This document shows, in pieces, positions 1-7,320 of a stretch of DNA of 64,000 nt. The first letter of the stretch is position 1. Each line of letters begins with the position of its first letter. The DNA comes from Nocardia sp. NBC_01503. GTDB taxonomy: Bacteria; Actinomycetota; Actinomycetes; Mycobacteriales; Mycobacteriaceae. The position numbers and the translations under genes are program-made. Below the pieces are notes generated by a model that was not told where the DNA came from, ran no database searches, and saw only the letters and a list, made by a program, of their open reading frames with translations. The stretch is taken from positions 8,060,001 to 8,124,000 of the forward strand of contig NZ_CP109596.1 of NCBI RefSeq assembly GCF_036327755.1, written 5' to 3'.

Positions 1-2
1 TG

Positions 3-1799
3 AACTGGAAGTCCGGGCTCTGCGGCTATCGGCGGTACTTCACCGTCGGCGGGCTGGCGGCGCTGCGGCAGGAGGATCCGGTGGTCTTCGAGGCCACCCA
101 CCGCGAACTCGCCGCCTGGTGTGAACACGATCTGATCGACGGGGTGCGCGTCGACCATCCGGACGGGCTCGCCAACCCCACCGAATACCTCACGCGCCTG
201 CGCAAACTCATCGGACCGGCGCGACTGCTGCTGGTGGAGAAGGTGCTCGCACAGGGCGAACCCCTGGACTCCGGACTGCCCGTCGACGGCACCACCGGCT
301 ACGACGCGCTCGGCGATATCGGTGGTGTGCTCATCGATCCCGATGGCGAGAAGATCCTCACCGATCTGTCCCGGCAGTTCACCGGGCACGGCAGCGACCG
401 GGTCTGGTTCGAGGAGCATGAGCATCGGATCAAGCGGGCCGTGGCCGAGACCATGTTGGTGCCCGAGGTGCGGCGACTGGTCGCGGCCGTCAAACGCGAT
501 GCGCGCGCGGACGCCTTCGACACCATGGCGCTGACCAATGCCACCATCGAGGTGCTCTCGCATATGCCGGTCGCGCGCGCCGATTACGCGCCGCTGGCGG
601 GAACCATCGGCCGGGTGGTGGCCGAGGTGGCCGGGCGCAACAGCGAACTCACCGCGCCACTGCAGGTGCTGGTCACCGCGCTCGCCGTTCGGGGAGAAGC
701 CGCCACCCGCTTCCATCAGGTCGGCGGGGCGGTCACCGCGAAGGCCGTGGAGGACACCATGTTCTACCGCGCGGCGCGACTGGCCTCACTCCAGGAGATG
801 GGCTCGGATCCGAGGCGCTTCGGCAGTTCGGTCATCGAATTCCATCTCGCCAATGCCGAGCGGGCCGCACGCTGGCCCGCCACCATGACCACGCTCTCGA
901 CCCATGACACCAAGCGCGGTGAGGACACCCGGGCGCGCATCGGCATGCTGTCGCAGGTGCCCGATATCTGGGCGCGGTCGGTGACCGCGTGGCATGAGAT
1001 CGCCCCCGGACCCGATGGCGCGACCGCACTGTTCCTGCTGCAGAACATGTACGGCGCGTGGCCCGCGGACGGCAGACCCGCCGGAATCGTGCCGGGCTTC
1101 CGCGAACGCGTACATCAGTTCGCGGAGAAGGCCATTCGTGAGGCGGGGACCCAATCCTCCTGGGAGGAGCCGGATCTCGAATTCGAGAATTCGGTGCATC
1201 GGTGGATAGACACGGTGATCGACGGCCCCGTCGGTGTCGAATTGGGGGAATTCGTCACCGATCTGGCGACACACGCCTGGACCGACGCATTGGCGCAGAA
1301 GCTACTTCAACTCTGCGGGCCCGGAATTCCGGATATCTACCAGGGCTGCGAACTCTGGGAGGACTCCCTGGTCGACCCGGACAATCGCAGACCCGTCGAT
1401 TTCACCCACCGCTCACTACTACTGCAATCGCTCACCGGGACACCGGATCTGGACCCCACCGGTGCGGTGAAAATGTGGATAGTGGCCTATGCGCTATGGC
1501 TGCGAAGAGAACGGCCCGAATGTTTTGTCGGCGGCACCTATACGCCATTGTTCGCCTCCGGTGACCACGCCGAACATCTCATCTCCTACGCCCGCGGGCG
1601 CAATGGCGAGACACCGGAGGTAATCGTCGCCGTCACCCGGCACAGCATTCGGCTCGATGAAGCCGGCGGGTGGGGCGATACCGTACTCGACCTGCCACAG
1701 GGCCATTGGACCGACCGACTGACCGGCCATACATTCTCCGGGCGATCGCGATTGGAGAAGCTGTTCGCCCGGTTGCCTGTGGCGCTATTGGTGCGATGA
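3..1799 (+). CDS. treY: Malto-oligosyltrehalose synthase (TreY), 5' end outside window
   Basis: C-terminal ~598 residues of TreY, a GH13 enzyme that turns the reducing-end alpha-1,4 bond of a malto-oligosaccharide into the alpha-1,1 bond of trehalose; TreZ then releases trehalose. The reading frame is open to the left edge and begins with YRRYFTV, followed by LRQEDPVVFEATH, both typical of TreY. Further on are the IDGVRVDHPDGL catalytic-strand region, the STHDTKRGEDTRAR segment and GPGIPDIYQGCELW, a family signature. Full-length TreY is usually 750-830 residues, so roughly 150-230 residues are missing to the left. In M. tuberculosis treY lies in a treX-treY-treZ cluster near ilvA, which fits the gene order here. 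Identification is secure. Confidence 0.95.
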   Translation, partial: NWKSGLCGYRRYFTVGGLAALRQEDPVVFEATHRELAAWCEHDLIDGVRVDHPDGLANPTEYLTRLRKLIGPARLLLVEKVLAQGEPLDSGLPVDGTTGYDALGDIGGVLIDPDGEKILTDLSRQFTGHGSDRVWFEEHEHRIKRAVAETMLVPEVRRLVAAVKRDARADAFDTMALTNATIEVLSHMPVARADYAPLAGTIGRVVAEVAGRNSELTAPLQVLVTALAVRGEAATRFHQVGGAVTAKAVEDTMFYRAARLASLQEMGSDPRRFGSSVIEFHLANAERAARWPATMTTLSTHDTKRGEDTRARIGMLSQVPDIWARSVTAWHEIAPGPDGATALFLLQNMYGAWPADGRPAGIVPGFRERVHQFAEKAIREAGTQSSWEEPDLEFENSVHRWIDTVIDGPVGVELGEFVTDLATHAWTDALAQKLLQLCGPGIPDIYQGCELWEDSLVDPDNRRPVDFTHRSLLLQSLTGTPDLDPTGAVKMWIVAYALWLRRERPECFVGGTYTPLFASGDHAEHLISYARGRNGETPEVIVAVTRHSIRLDEAGGWGDTVLDLPQGHWTDRLTGHTFSGRSRLEKLFARLPVALLVR

Positions 1800-1811
1800 G
1801 GGGAATAGGTT

Positions 1812-2051
1812 TCAGAGGGTCGGGCACCAAGCGCCCGCACCCGGCGGCGGGGCCGGAATAATCTTCTCGGGGGCCGGGACCACCCTTTCCGGGGCCGCAC
1901 CCGCGGGAAGGGACTTTCCGGGGCCGCCCCCGGGGACCGGAGCGGCGGGCCCGGTATCACCCGAGGCCCAGGCCGCGGACGGATTCAAAGTGAATACTGT
2001 GGCGCAAACAAACGCACCGACAAGGAGGCCGATGGGCTTCTTTTTCGTCAT
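1812..2051 (-). CDS. Small proline-rich secreted protein
   Basis: Hypothetical protein of 79 residues. It starts MTKKKPIGLL, has a hydrophobic signal-peptide core, and shows a likely signal-peptidase site near AWASG. The mature part is rich in Pro, Gly and Ala with repeats of the type ExxxPAPEKIIPAP, and contains one Cys near the end. An in-frame GTG 24 nt upstream (2075) is possible, but the ATG gives a better signal peptide. No family is recognised. The 3' end lies 12 nt from the treY stop, tail to tail. Its reality rests on the clean signal peptide, so confidence is moderate. Confidence 0.55.
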   Translation of the reverse strand: MTKKKPIGLLVGAFVCATVFTLNPSAAWASGDTGPAAPVPGGGPGKSLPAGAAPERVVPAPEKIIPAPPPGAGAWCPTL

Positions 2052-2187
2052 GCGTTGCGACGATACCGGCGACACAACGAGATTCGCGGTATCTGAAGGT
2101 CGTTCGGCGGGTTACGGGCATGTTTGAACCCGTTCGAACGCGGGAAAACTGCTTCGGTGCGCTGCGAATCGCGCCCTCACCGGGCGA

Positions 2188-3381
2188 CTACACCGCTTCC
2201 CTCATCACTTCGGCGGTCGGCTCCGACTCCGGTTCCGGGGTGTCGAGTGGGCCCAGGTCGGTGTGTTCGATGAGGGCGGCGGGGATGGGGCCGACCAGGG
2301 TTTCATGCCAGCGCCTGAGATTGTCGGGGTGGTAGTCCCGGGCGCGCCGGGCGGAGGAGGAGGCCAGATAGCTGGCCTGATCGGTGGGGGTGAGAATGCG
2401 GCGCCAGGAATCCCAGTAGAAGCGGGGACTGCGCGGATTACGCAGTAGGCGAATGAAATTGAGTAGCCGGAATGCCGGGCCCAGCGAATTGTGCAGCAGT
2501 AGATGCTTTTTCGGCGGGTGGGGGCAGTGTTCGCGCAGGGTGGTGAGGCGGGTGTGGTCGAAGCGCAGGCCCTCGGCCTCGGCCTCGCGGATCATCCAGT
2601 GCAGGGCGATATCGGAGAGCGCGCATTCGGGGTAGCCGCCGCCGATATCGCTGTGCACACCCTCGAACCAGACCTGTTTGACCCTATCGGTGCGGCGGAA
2701 CTTGTGCCCGATCTCGACCGGGACCTCCCACAGGCACGGTTCGAAGGCGCGACGGCGCTCGTTCAGGGCCAGGGCCTGCCGGGCACAGTGCACGGTATTG
2801 GACAGCCGCACATCGTGGAAGCGGTGCCGCCAGGCGGTGATCCCGGGAATGCCCATGGCTCCCACGGTGTCGAAGACGCCCAGGAAGTTGATCACCACGG
2901 GTTCGGAATGGCAGTTTTCCCTGCGGAATTCGGCCCATTCGGGTGGATCCGGATCATCCGGGTCGGCCTTGCGGGTGTGGTAGATCTGCAGCGCGTCCGG
3001 GTACTTGCCGTCGATCATGGCCTTGTAGGTGAGGATGCCGAGGCGGTTGATCATCCCGGCCAGGCTGCGCGCGGTGTACGCGCCGCGACTGAAGCCGAAG
3101 ATGAAGATCTCGTCGCCCGGCTCCCAATTGAGTGCCAATTGCCAGTAGGCGGCCGAGAGATTGGCCTCCAAACCGAGCCCGAAGGCACCGCCGAGCAATC
3201 GATCGGTGGTGAATCCGCGCGCCCCCGGACCGGAGATGTAATAGACGCGCTGACCGACGGCCTCGCCCTGTGCGTCCGTGCCGGTATGGCAGACGGTCTG
3301 CGCGATCTTGACGATGTTCGAGACCGTCGTGGACGATTCGGCCTTCCAGGTGCCGTCACAGCACACCACAAGTCTTTTCAT
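2188..3381 (-). CDS. DUF2235 alpha/beta-hydrolase-like protein
   Basis: A 397-residue protein of the DUF2235 family, the fold shared with Tle1-type phospholipase effectors. It opens MKRLVVCCDGTW, the family hallmark. It has the GFSRGAYTAR nucleophile elbow near residue 100 and a GVHSDIGGGYPE motif near residue 240 that supplies the Asp of the triad. No signal peptide or type VI secretion gene is nearby, so an intracellular hydrolase role is more likely than an effector role; the substrate is unknown. The start is supported by GGAGG 8 nt before the ATG. It stands divergent from the response regulator at 3577. Confidence 0.85.
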   Translation of the reverse strand: MKRLVVCCDGTWKAESSTTVSNIVKIAQTVCHTGTDAQGEAVGQRVYYISGPGARGFTTDRLLGGAFGLGLEANLSAAYWQLALNWEPGDEIFIFGFSRGAYTARSLAGMINRLGILTYKAMIDGKYPDALQIYHTRKADPDDPDPPEWAEFRRENCHSEPVVINFLGVFDTVGAMGIPGITAWRHRFHDVRLSNTVHCARQALALNERRRAFEPCLWEVPVEIGHKFRRTDRVKQVWFEGVHSDIGGGYPECALSDIALHWMIREAEAEGLRFDHTRLTTLREHCPHPPKKHLLLHNSLGPAFRLLNFIRLLRNPRSPRFYWDSWRRILTPTDQASYLASSSARRARDYHPDNLRRWHETLVGPIPAALIEHTDLGPLDTPEPESEPTAEVMREAV

Positions 3382-3576
3382 GAACAGATCCTCCCGCTGC
3401 GCGCATCGGGTCTCTTGCGTAGTGGACTACTCGGATTCATCGCATGAACTGCACGTACGCGTTAACCCCGACTTCGGAGAATCCGGCGCGGACGATACGC
3501 GCGGCGGCGTTGACAGCGGCCGGTCATACGACGATCGCTCATAATTCGTTCATGATCGGGATGGCACCGTTGCCGT

Positions 3577-4254
3577 ATGCCCGACGATCGGATGACGCCC
3601 CACAGCATATGGATTCTGGTGTGCGAGGACGATGACGATCCGGGCGATCGAGTCGCCGCCGGATTACGGGAGGCGGGTTTCATCGTCGACCTGACCCGAA
3701 ATCTCGCCGAGGCCCGGCCCAGCTGCGGTGCACGCCGCTACGACTGCCTGATCGTCGATCGCGGACTGCCCGATGACGACGGGCTGGATCTGATCCGGCG
3801 GCAACGGGATTCGGGGCATCGCACCCCGGCGTTGGTCATCACCGCCCGCGACAGCCCGCGGGATCGCACCGAGGGCTATGCCAGTGGCGCGGACGACTAC
3901 CTGGCCAAACCGTTCTCCCTGAGTGAACTGGCCGCCCGGGTGCGGGCCCTGTGCGGCCGCCGCCCCCGCTCGCCCGTACCGGTGCTGACCGTCGGCGATC
4001 TGGTGGTGGATCGGCTGCGCCGGCGCGTGCAGCGCAATGGCGTACTGCTGACCATGACCTCGCCCGAGTTCTGCGCACTGGAGCTGCTCGCGGCCCGCGC
4101 CGGAACCATGGTCAGTCGCACCGAGAACGCCGAATACTGCAGTGCGACACCGTCGGCGGCGAGTGTGGCGGATGTCATCCACCGGCTGGACCGCAAACTC
4201 GGTGAGCCGCAGCTCATTCGCCCGACCGGCCCGGGCTATCTGCTGCCCATCTGA
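3577..4254 (+). CDS. OmpR/PhoB-family response regulator (orphan)
   Basis: A 225-residue two-component response regulator. The receiver domain occupies about residues 10-125, with acidic pocket E17/D18, phospho-acceptor D61 in LIVDRGLPDDDG, T89 in VITA and K111 in YLAKPF. A winged-helix DNA-binding domain follows at about 130-225 and ends in RPTGPGYLL, the usual wing. The recognition-helix region (SRTENAEYCSATPSAASVADVIHR) is atypical of OmpR proteins, with fewer bulky and basic residues than usual. No histidine kinase is adjacent, so its partner is elsewhere or absent. ATG 3577 is used; ATG 3592 (MTPHS) is an alternative. A strong hairpin follows the stop. Confidence 0.85.
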   Translation: MPDDRMTPHSIWILVCEDDDDPGDRVAAGLREAGFIVDLTRNLAEARPSCGARRYDCLIVDRGLPDDDGLDLIRRQRDSGHRTPALVITARDSPRDRTEGYASGADDYLAKPFSLSELAARVRALCGRRPRSPVPVLTVGDLVVDRLRRRVQRNGVLLTMTSPEFCALELLAARAGTMVSRTENAEYCSATPSAASVADVIHRLDRKLGEPQLIRPTGPGYLLPI

Positions 4255-4300
4255 AATCCCCCGAACCCGCGATCCCAGTGGGGTGGATCGCGAACGACCG

Positions 4301-4334
4301 TCCCGGGCAGGGTGCTTCCCCGTCCTGCCCGGGA
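4301..4334. terminator. Bidirectional hairpin between convergent genes
   Basis: Perfect 11-bp inverted repeat (TCCCGGGCAGG / CCTGCCCGGGA) with a 12-nt loop. It lies between the convergent stops of the response regulator and ilvA. There is no U-tract, as is common for actinobacterial terminators. Confidence 0.65.
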
Positions 4335-4343
4335 TCGCGTCGA

Positions 4344-5699
4344 TCAGGTCAGATAGCGGTACGCGGGCGAACCCGGATCGAGGCGTTCGCCGCGAATCGG
4401 GGATTCATCCATCCGCTTCTGCAGCGGCTCCAAACCCTCCGGCGACCCCAGTTCGATACCGACCAGCGCCGCCCCGGTCTCCCGGTTGTTGCGCTTGACG
4501 TACTCGAAGAGGGTGATGTCGTCGTCCGGTCCGAGCACTTCGTCCAGGAAGCGCCGCAGCGCGCCCGGCTCCTGCGGAAAGTCCACCAGGAAATAGTGTT
4601 TGAGCCCCTGATGCACCAGCGAGCGCTCGATGACCTCGCCGTAGCGGGAGACATCGTTATTGCCGCCGGACAGCAGGCACACCACGGTCGCGCCCGGCGC
4701 GATCTCGATATCGCGCAGCGCCGCCGTGGCCAGCGCACCCGCGGGCTCGGCGACAATGCCCTCGTTCTGATAGAGCTCGAGCATGGCGGTGCAGATGGCG
4801 CCCTCGTCGACGGTCATCATGCGGAAAGCGCCTGCGCCACTACCGGATTCGGTCGCGGTCAGTAAGGGCAGCGAGGCGTGCGAGCGCACCCCGCCGCCGA
4901 GCCTGGACACCGCGGTATAGGGCACAGCGCCGATCCGGCGCACGGCCGCGCCATCGACGAAGGGATCGATCTCCGGGAGCGTGACCGGTCCCCCGGCCAC
5001 CAGGGCCGCGGTCATGGAGGCCGCGCCCGCGGGCTCGACGCCCAGGATCATGGTGCCCGGCGACCGTTCCCGCAGATATGTGCTGATTCCGGCCAGGCAG
5101 CCACCGCCACCCACCGGCACCACCACCAGATCCGGAGCTCGGTCGAGCTGCTCCAGGAACTCCGCGGCGATCGTGCCCTGACCCGCGGCGGTGCGCGGAT
5201 CATCGAAGGGCGGCACCATGGTCGCGCCGGTGCGCGCCACATCATCGGCGGCGGCCGCGGCGGCCGCGTCATAGGTATCGCCGATGGCGATCAACTGCAC
5301 GAATTCGCCGCCGTGCACGCGGATTCGATCACGCTTCTGCTTGGGAGTGGTTCTCGGGACGTAGATGCGGCCGTGGATCCCCATCGCCTTGCACGCGAAA
5401 GCCACACCCTGGGCATGGTTTCCGGCGCTGGCCGTGACCACGCCGGCGGCGCGTTCGGCGGCATTGAGCTGGATGATGAGGTTGTAGGCCCCGCGCAGCT
5501 TGTACGAGCGCACGGCGGTGAGGTCCTCACGCTTGAGGTAGACCTCGGCACCCGTCGCCGCCGACAACCGCGCGATCCGCTGCAGCGGCGTCGGCTCGAT
5601 AATGTCGGAGATTCGCTTGGCGGCGGCATCGATTTCGTCCGCGCTCAACTCGGGCACGTGACTGGATACTTTCTCTGCGACTACTAGCGGATCCGACAC
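4344..5699 (-). CDS. ilvA: Threonine ammonia-lyase (threonine deaminase)
   Basis: PLP enzyme converting L-threonine to 2-oxobutanoate and ammonia, the first step of isoleucine synthesis. The protein has about 451 residues. The PLP-binding lysine lies in SYKLRGAYN, followed by the substrate loop SAGNHAQG and the glycine-rich phosphate loop GGGGCLAG. A C-terminal ACT-like regulatory domain (HYFLVDFPQEPGALRRFL) makes it the allosteric biosynthetic type, with one ACT-like unit. I chose GTG 5699 because TAGCAT lies exactly 7 nt before it, indicating a leaderless transcript; that hexamer overlaps the other candidate, ATG 5708 (MCRVSDP). The ilvA/Ddn-like pairing matches Rv1559/Rv1558 of M. tuberculosis. 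Confidence 0.93.
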   Translation of the reverse strand: MSDPLVVAEKVSSHVPELSADEIDAAAKRISDIIEPTPLQRIARLSAATGAEVYLKREDLTAVRSYKLRGAYNLIIQLNAAERAAGVVTASAGNHAQGVAFACKAMGIHGRIYVPRTTPKQKRDRIRVHGGEFVQLIAIGDTYDAAAAAAADDVARTGATMVPPFDDPRTAAGQGTIAAEFLEQLDRAPDLVVVPVGGGGCLAGISTYLRERSPGTMILGVEPAGAASMTAALVAGGPVTLPEIDPFVDGAAVRRIGAVPYTAVSRLGGGVRSHASLPLLTATESGSGAGAFRMMTVDEGAICTAMLELYQNEGIVAEPAGALATAALRDIEIAPGATVVCLLSGGNNDVSRYGEVIERSLVHQGLKHYFLVDFPQEPGALRRFLDEVLGPDDDITLFEYVKRNNRETGAALVGIELGSPEGLEPLQKRMDESPIRGERLDPGSPAYRYLT

Positions 5700-5706
5700 C
5701 CGACAC

Positions 5707-5712
5707 ATGCTA
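5707..5712 (-). promoter_or_regulatory. -10 hexamer of ilvA (leaderless)
   Basis: TAGCAT on the minus strand, 7 nt before GTG 5699. The spacing places the transcription start at or next to the start codon. Confidence 0.45.
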
Positions 5713-5733
5713 CTGAGCCGGTCCGGACAGCAA

Positions 5734-5763
5734 TACGCCGACCGGGCGAACCCGGTCGGCGTA
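5734..5763. terminator. Perfect 13-bp hairpin with CGAA loop
   Basis: TACGCCGACCGGG and its exact complement enclose a 4-nt CGAA tetraloop. It lies between the ilvA start and the end of the Ddn-like gene, both on the minus strand. It probably ends Ddn-like transcription before ilvA, which has its own promoter just downstream. Confidence 0.6.
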
Positions 5764-5783
5764 AGGGACGGAAACGACGAATG

Positions 5784-6251
5784 TCAGTCGCGCTCGGTCA
5801 GCACGAAGACCGGAATCTCGCGATCGGTCTTCTTGGTGTAGTTCTCGTAGTCCGGCCACGCCTCGACGGCGCGCTTCCACCAGATTGCCTTCTCGTCGCC
5901 GGTGACCTCACGGGCGGTGTAATCCTTCACCACCGCGCCGTCCCGCAGGTCGACATGCGGATCGGCCTTGATATTCCAGTACCAGACGGGATGTTTGGGT
6001 GCGCCGCCGAGCGAGGCGACGACCGCGTACTCACCATCGTGTTCGACCCGCATGAGCGGGGTCTTGCGGAGCTTGCCGGACTTCGCACCGCGCGTGGTGA
6101 GCAGGATGATGGGTTTGCCTTGCATAACGCTGCCTTCGGCACCGTTCGAGCCTTCGTACAGCTCGGCCTGCTCACGGGCCCAAGCGGTAGGGCTGGGTTC
6201 ATATTCTCCGGTAAGTGGCATGACCCAGCTAACACCCGCGGGCTCGGCCAT
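5784..6251 (-). CDS. Deazaflavin (F420)-dependent nitroreductase family protein
   Basis: A 155-residue protein of the Ddn-like split beta-barrel family, which uses reduced cofactor F420; M. tuberculosis Ddn activates nitroimidazoles and reduces quinones. The family core is visible: PIILLTTRGAKSGKLRKTPLMRV near residues 47-70, YAVVASLGGAPKHPVWYWNI for cofactor and substrate contacts, and TAREVTGDEKAIWWKRAVEAWPDY. Its place beside ilvA matches Rv1558, the Ddn paralogue next to Rv1559. ATG 6251 has GGGGAA upstream; ATG 6221 (MPLTGEY) is also plausible and matches where the family domain begins. The physiological substrate is unknown. Confidence 0.9.
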   Translation of the reverse strand: MAEPAGVSWVMPLTGEYEPSPTAWAREQAELYEGSNGAEGSVMQGKPIILLTTRGAKSGKLRKTPLMRVEHDGEYAVVASLGGAPKHPVWYWNIKADPHVDLRDGAVVKDYTAREVTGDEKAIWWKRAVEAWPDYENYTKKTDREIPVFVLTERD

Positions 6252-6296
6252 GTTCCCCGGGGGTCGATTCTTCCCGGTGCTGTGGCGCGTCCGACA

Positions 6297-6320
6297 GAAA
6301 GTTCGTTTGCCCGAACTTTC
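6297..6320. promoter_or_regulatory. Perfect 9-bp inverted repeat between divergent genes
   Basis: GAAAGTTCG and CGAACTTTC flank a 6-nt spacer. It lies between the divergent Ddn-like gene and the small membrane-protein gene, 11 nt before the latter's -10 hexamer. An operator is more likely than a terminator here. Confidence 0.4.
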
Positions 6321-6330
6321 GGGCTGCGGG

Positions 6331-6336
6331 TAGCCT
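6331..6336 (+). promoter_or_regulatory. -10 hexamer, leaderless start at 6343
   Basis: TAGCCT followed by 6 nt and then ATG 6343. No Shine-Dalgarno sequence is present, so a leaderless transcript is inferred. Confidence 0.4.
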
Positions 6337-6342
6337 GACTGA

Positions 6343-6579
6343 ATGGCAGTGGTTCACCCAACGCAGATGCGGCGCCCCCGCGCGCGCCTCGCGACCGTGA
6401 ATATCGCGGGTACGGCCTGGCCGGTCTTCAAGTTGGAGGCGCTGGCCATCGGAGTGCTCATCGCCCTGGTACTGCTGCTCGTCACCGGTTCGGCCCAGAC
6501 CGCCGTACTGGTGGGAGCCACCGCGATGGCCGTGCGGTGGATTGTCGCGGTGGTGCGACCGGGTCCGCGCCTTTCCTGA
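6343..6579 (+). CDS. Small two-helix membrane protein
   Basis: Hypothetical protein of 78 residues. After a basic N-terminal stretch (MRRPRARLATV) come two hydrophobic segments: about residues 30-48 (FKLEALAIGVLIALVLLLV) and 52-70 (TAVLVGATAMAVRWIVAVV). No family is recognised. The start is supported by TAGCCT 6 nt upstream. It precedes the mspA-type gene on the same strand by 80 nt, but that gene has its own -10 hexamer, so they need not share a transcript. Confidence 0.6.
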   Translation: MAVVHPTQMRRPRARLATVNIAGTAWPVFKLEALAIGVLIALVLLLVTGSAQTAVLVGATAMAVRWIVAVVRPGPRLS

Positions 6580-6646
6580 ATCACGTCTTATCCGAATCGC
6601 GACCAGTCGGTCCGTGTCATACGGGCTAGTCATGCGGTTTCTCTAT

Positions 6647-6652
6647 TACCTT
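6647..6652 (+). promoter_or_regulatory. -10 hexamer of the MspA-type gene
   Basis: TACCTT exactly 7 nt before ATG 6660; the same hexamer and spacing occur before the phzF-like gene at 39231. This is probably the promoter that starts the polysaccharide gene set. Confidence 0.45.
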
Positions 6653-6659
6653 TATCGGC

Positions 6660-7286
6660 ATGCGGTCGAAACCGTTCGGGATGCTCATTCTCGCCAGCGG
6701 GATCATGCTGTGCGCCGCGCCGCCGAGTCAGGCCGATGTCGTCGATCTGGCCGCACACGAGCGCACCTTCGCCTCCCCCATCGGGAGCTTCACCGTCGGC
6801 AATCGCACCGAATCGGTCAATCGCATCGCCCCGCTGAACCAGGTCGGCACTTCGCGTGAGGCATTGGTCAGCACGGTGGCTTACGGCCGACTCGATGGCG
6901 TGGCCGGTGGACAGCTCAAGACCGGGTATCACGTCGGCTGCGCGGTGAATCTGCTCAATGGGAATGTCGGCGCGATTCCACAGGTCTACGCGCCCACCGT
7001 GAATATTCCGGTGGTTCCGGATCCCGGTCTCGGGTTGGCGGTGATCGGGCCCAATGTGCAGACGCCGCTGAGTGTCAATCTCAGTCCGGGCGAGGTCAAG
7101 GATGTTCCGGTCGCGGAGAAGGACCTCATGCCGGGCAAGGAAGTTCAGATCGTGATTCGCGACTTCCATATCGCGGTCAATCAGTGCACCGGACCGGTGG
7201 CGATCCGCCAGTACACCTATCTCTACGCCAAATCTGCCGAAGTAGACGACAGTGGCGCGGTTTTCGGCGACCCGACCTGGCTGTAA
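6660..7286 (+). CDS. MspA family outer-membrane porin
   Basis: A 208-residue secreted protein of the MspA family, octameric porins of the mycolic-acid outer membrane. It has a signal peptide (MRSKPFGMLILASGIMLCAAPPSQA). The mature part begins DVVDLAAHERTFASP and includes NRIAPLNQVGTSREALVS, LKTGYHVGCAVNL and IRDFHIAVNQCTGPVAIRQYTYL, all characteristic. A disulphide between the Cys of GYHVGCAV and that of VNQCTG is plausible. The constriction zone VYAPTVNIPVVPDPG resembles the MspA pore loop. It lies 34 nt before the BcsB-like gene on the same strand, so it may be co-transcribed and offer the polymer or small molecules a path through the outer membrane; that role is inference. Confidence 0.9.
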   Translation: MRSKPFGMLILASGIMLCAAPPSQADVVDLAAHERTFASPIGSFTVGNRTESVNRIAPLNQVGTSREALVSTVAYGRLDGVAGGQLKTGYHVGCAVNLLNGNVGAIPQVYAPTVNIPVVPDPGLGLAVIGPNVQTPLSVNLSPGEVKDVPVAEKDLMPGKEVQIVIRDFHIAVNQCTGPVAIRQYTYLYAKSAEVDDSGAVFGDPTWL

Positions 7287-7320
7287 GGGCGGCGCGCGAC
7301 CCCTCACAGGAGACCAATAC

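Noticed and set aside
3510..3545. A TTGACA...CATAAT promoter before the orphan regulator.
   Set aside because: The spacing of 24 nt is too long for a standard sigma-70 promoter.
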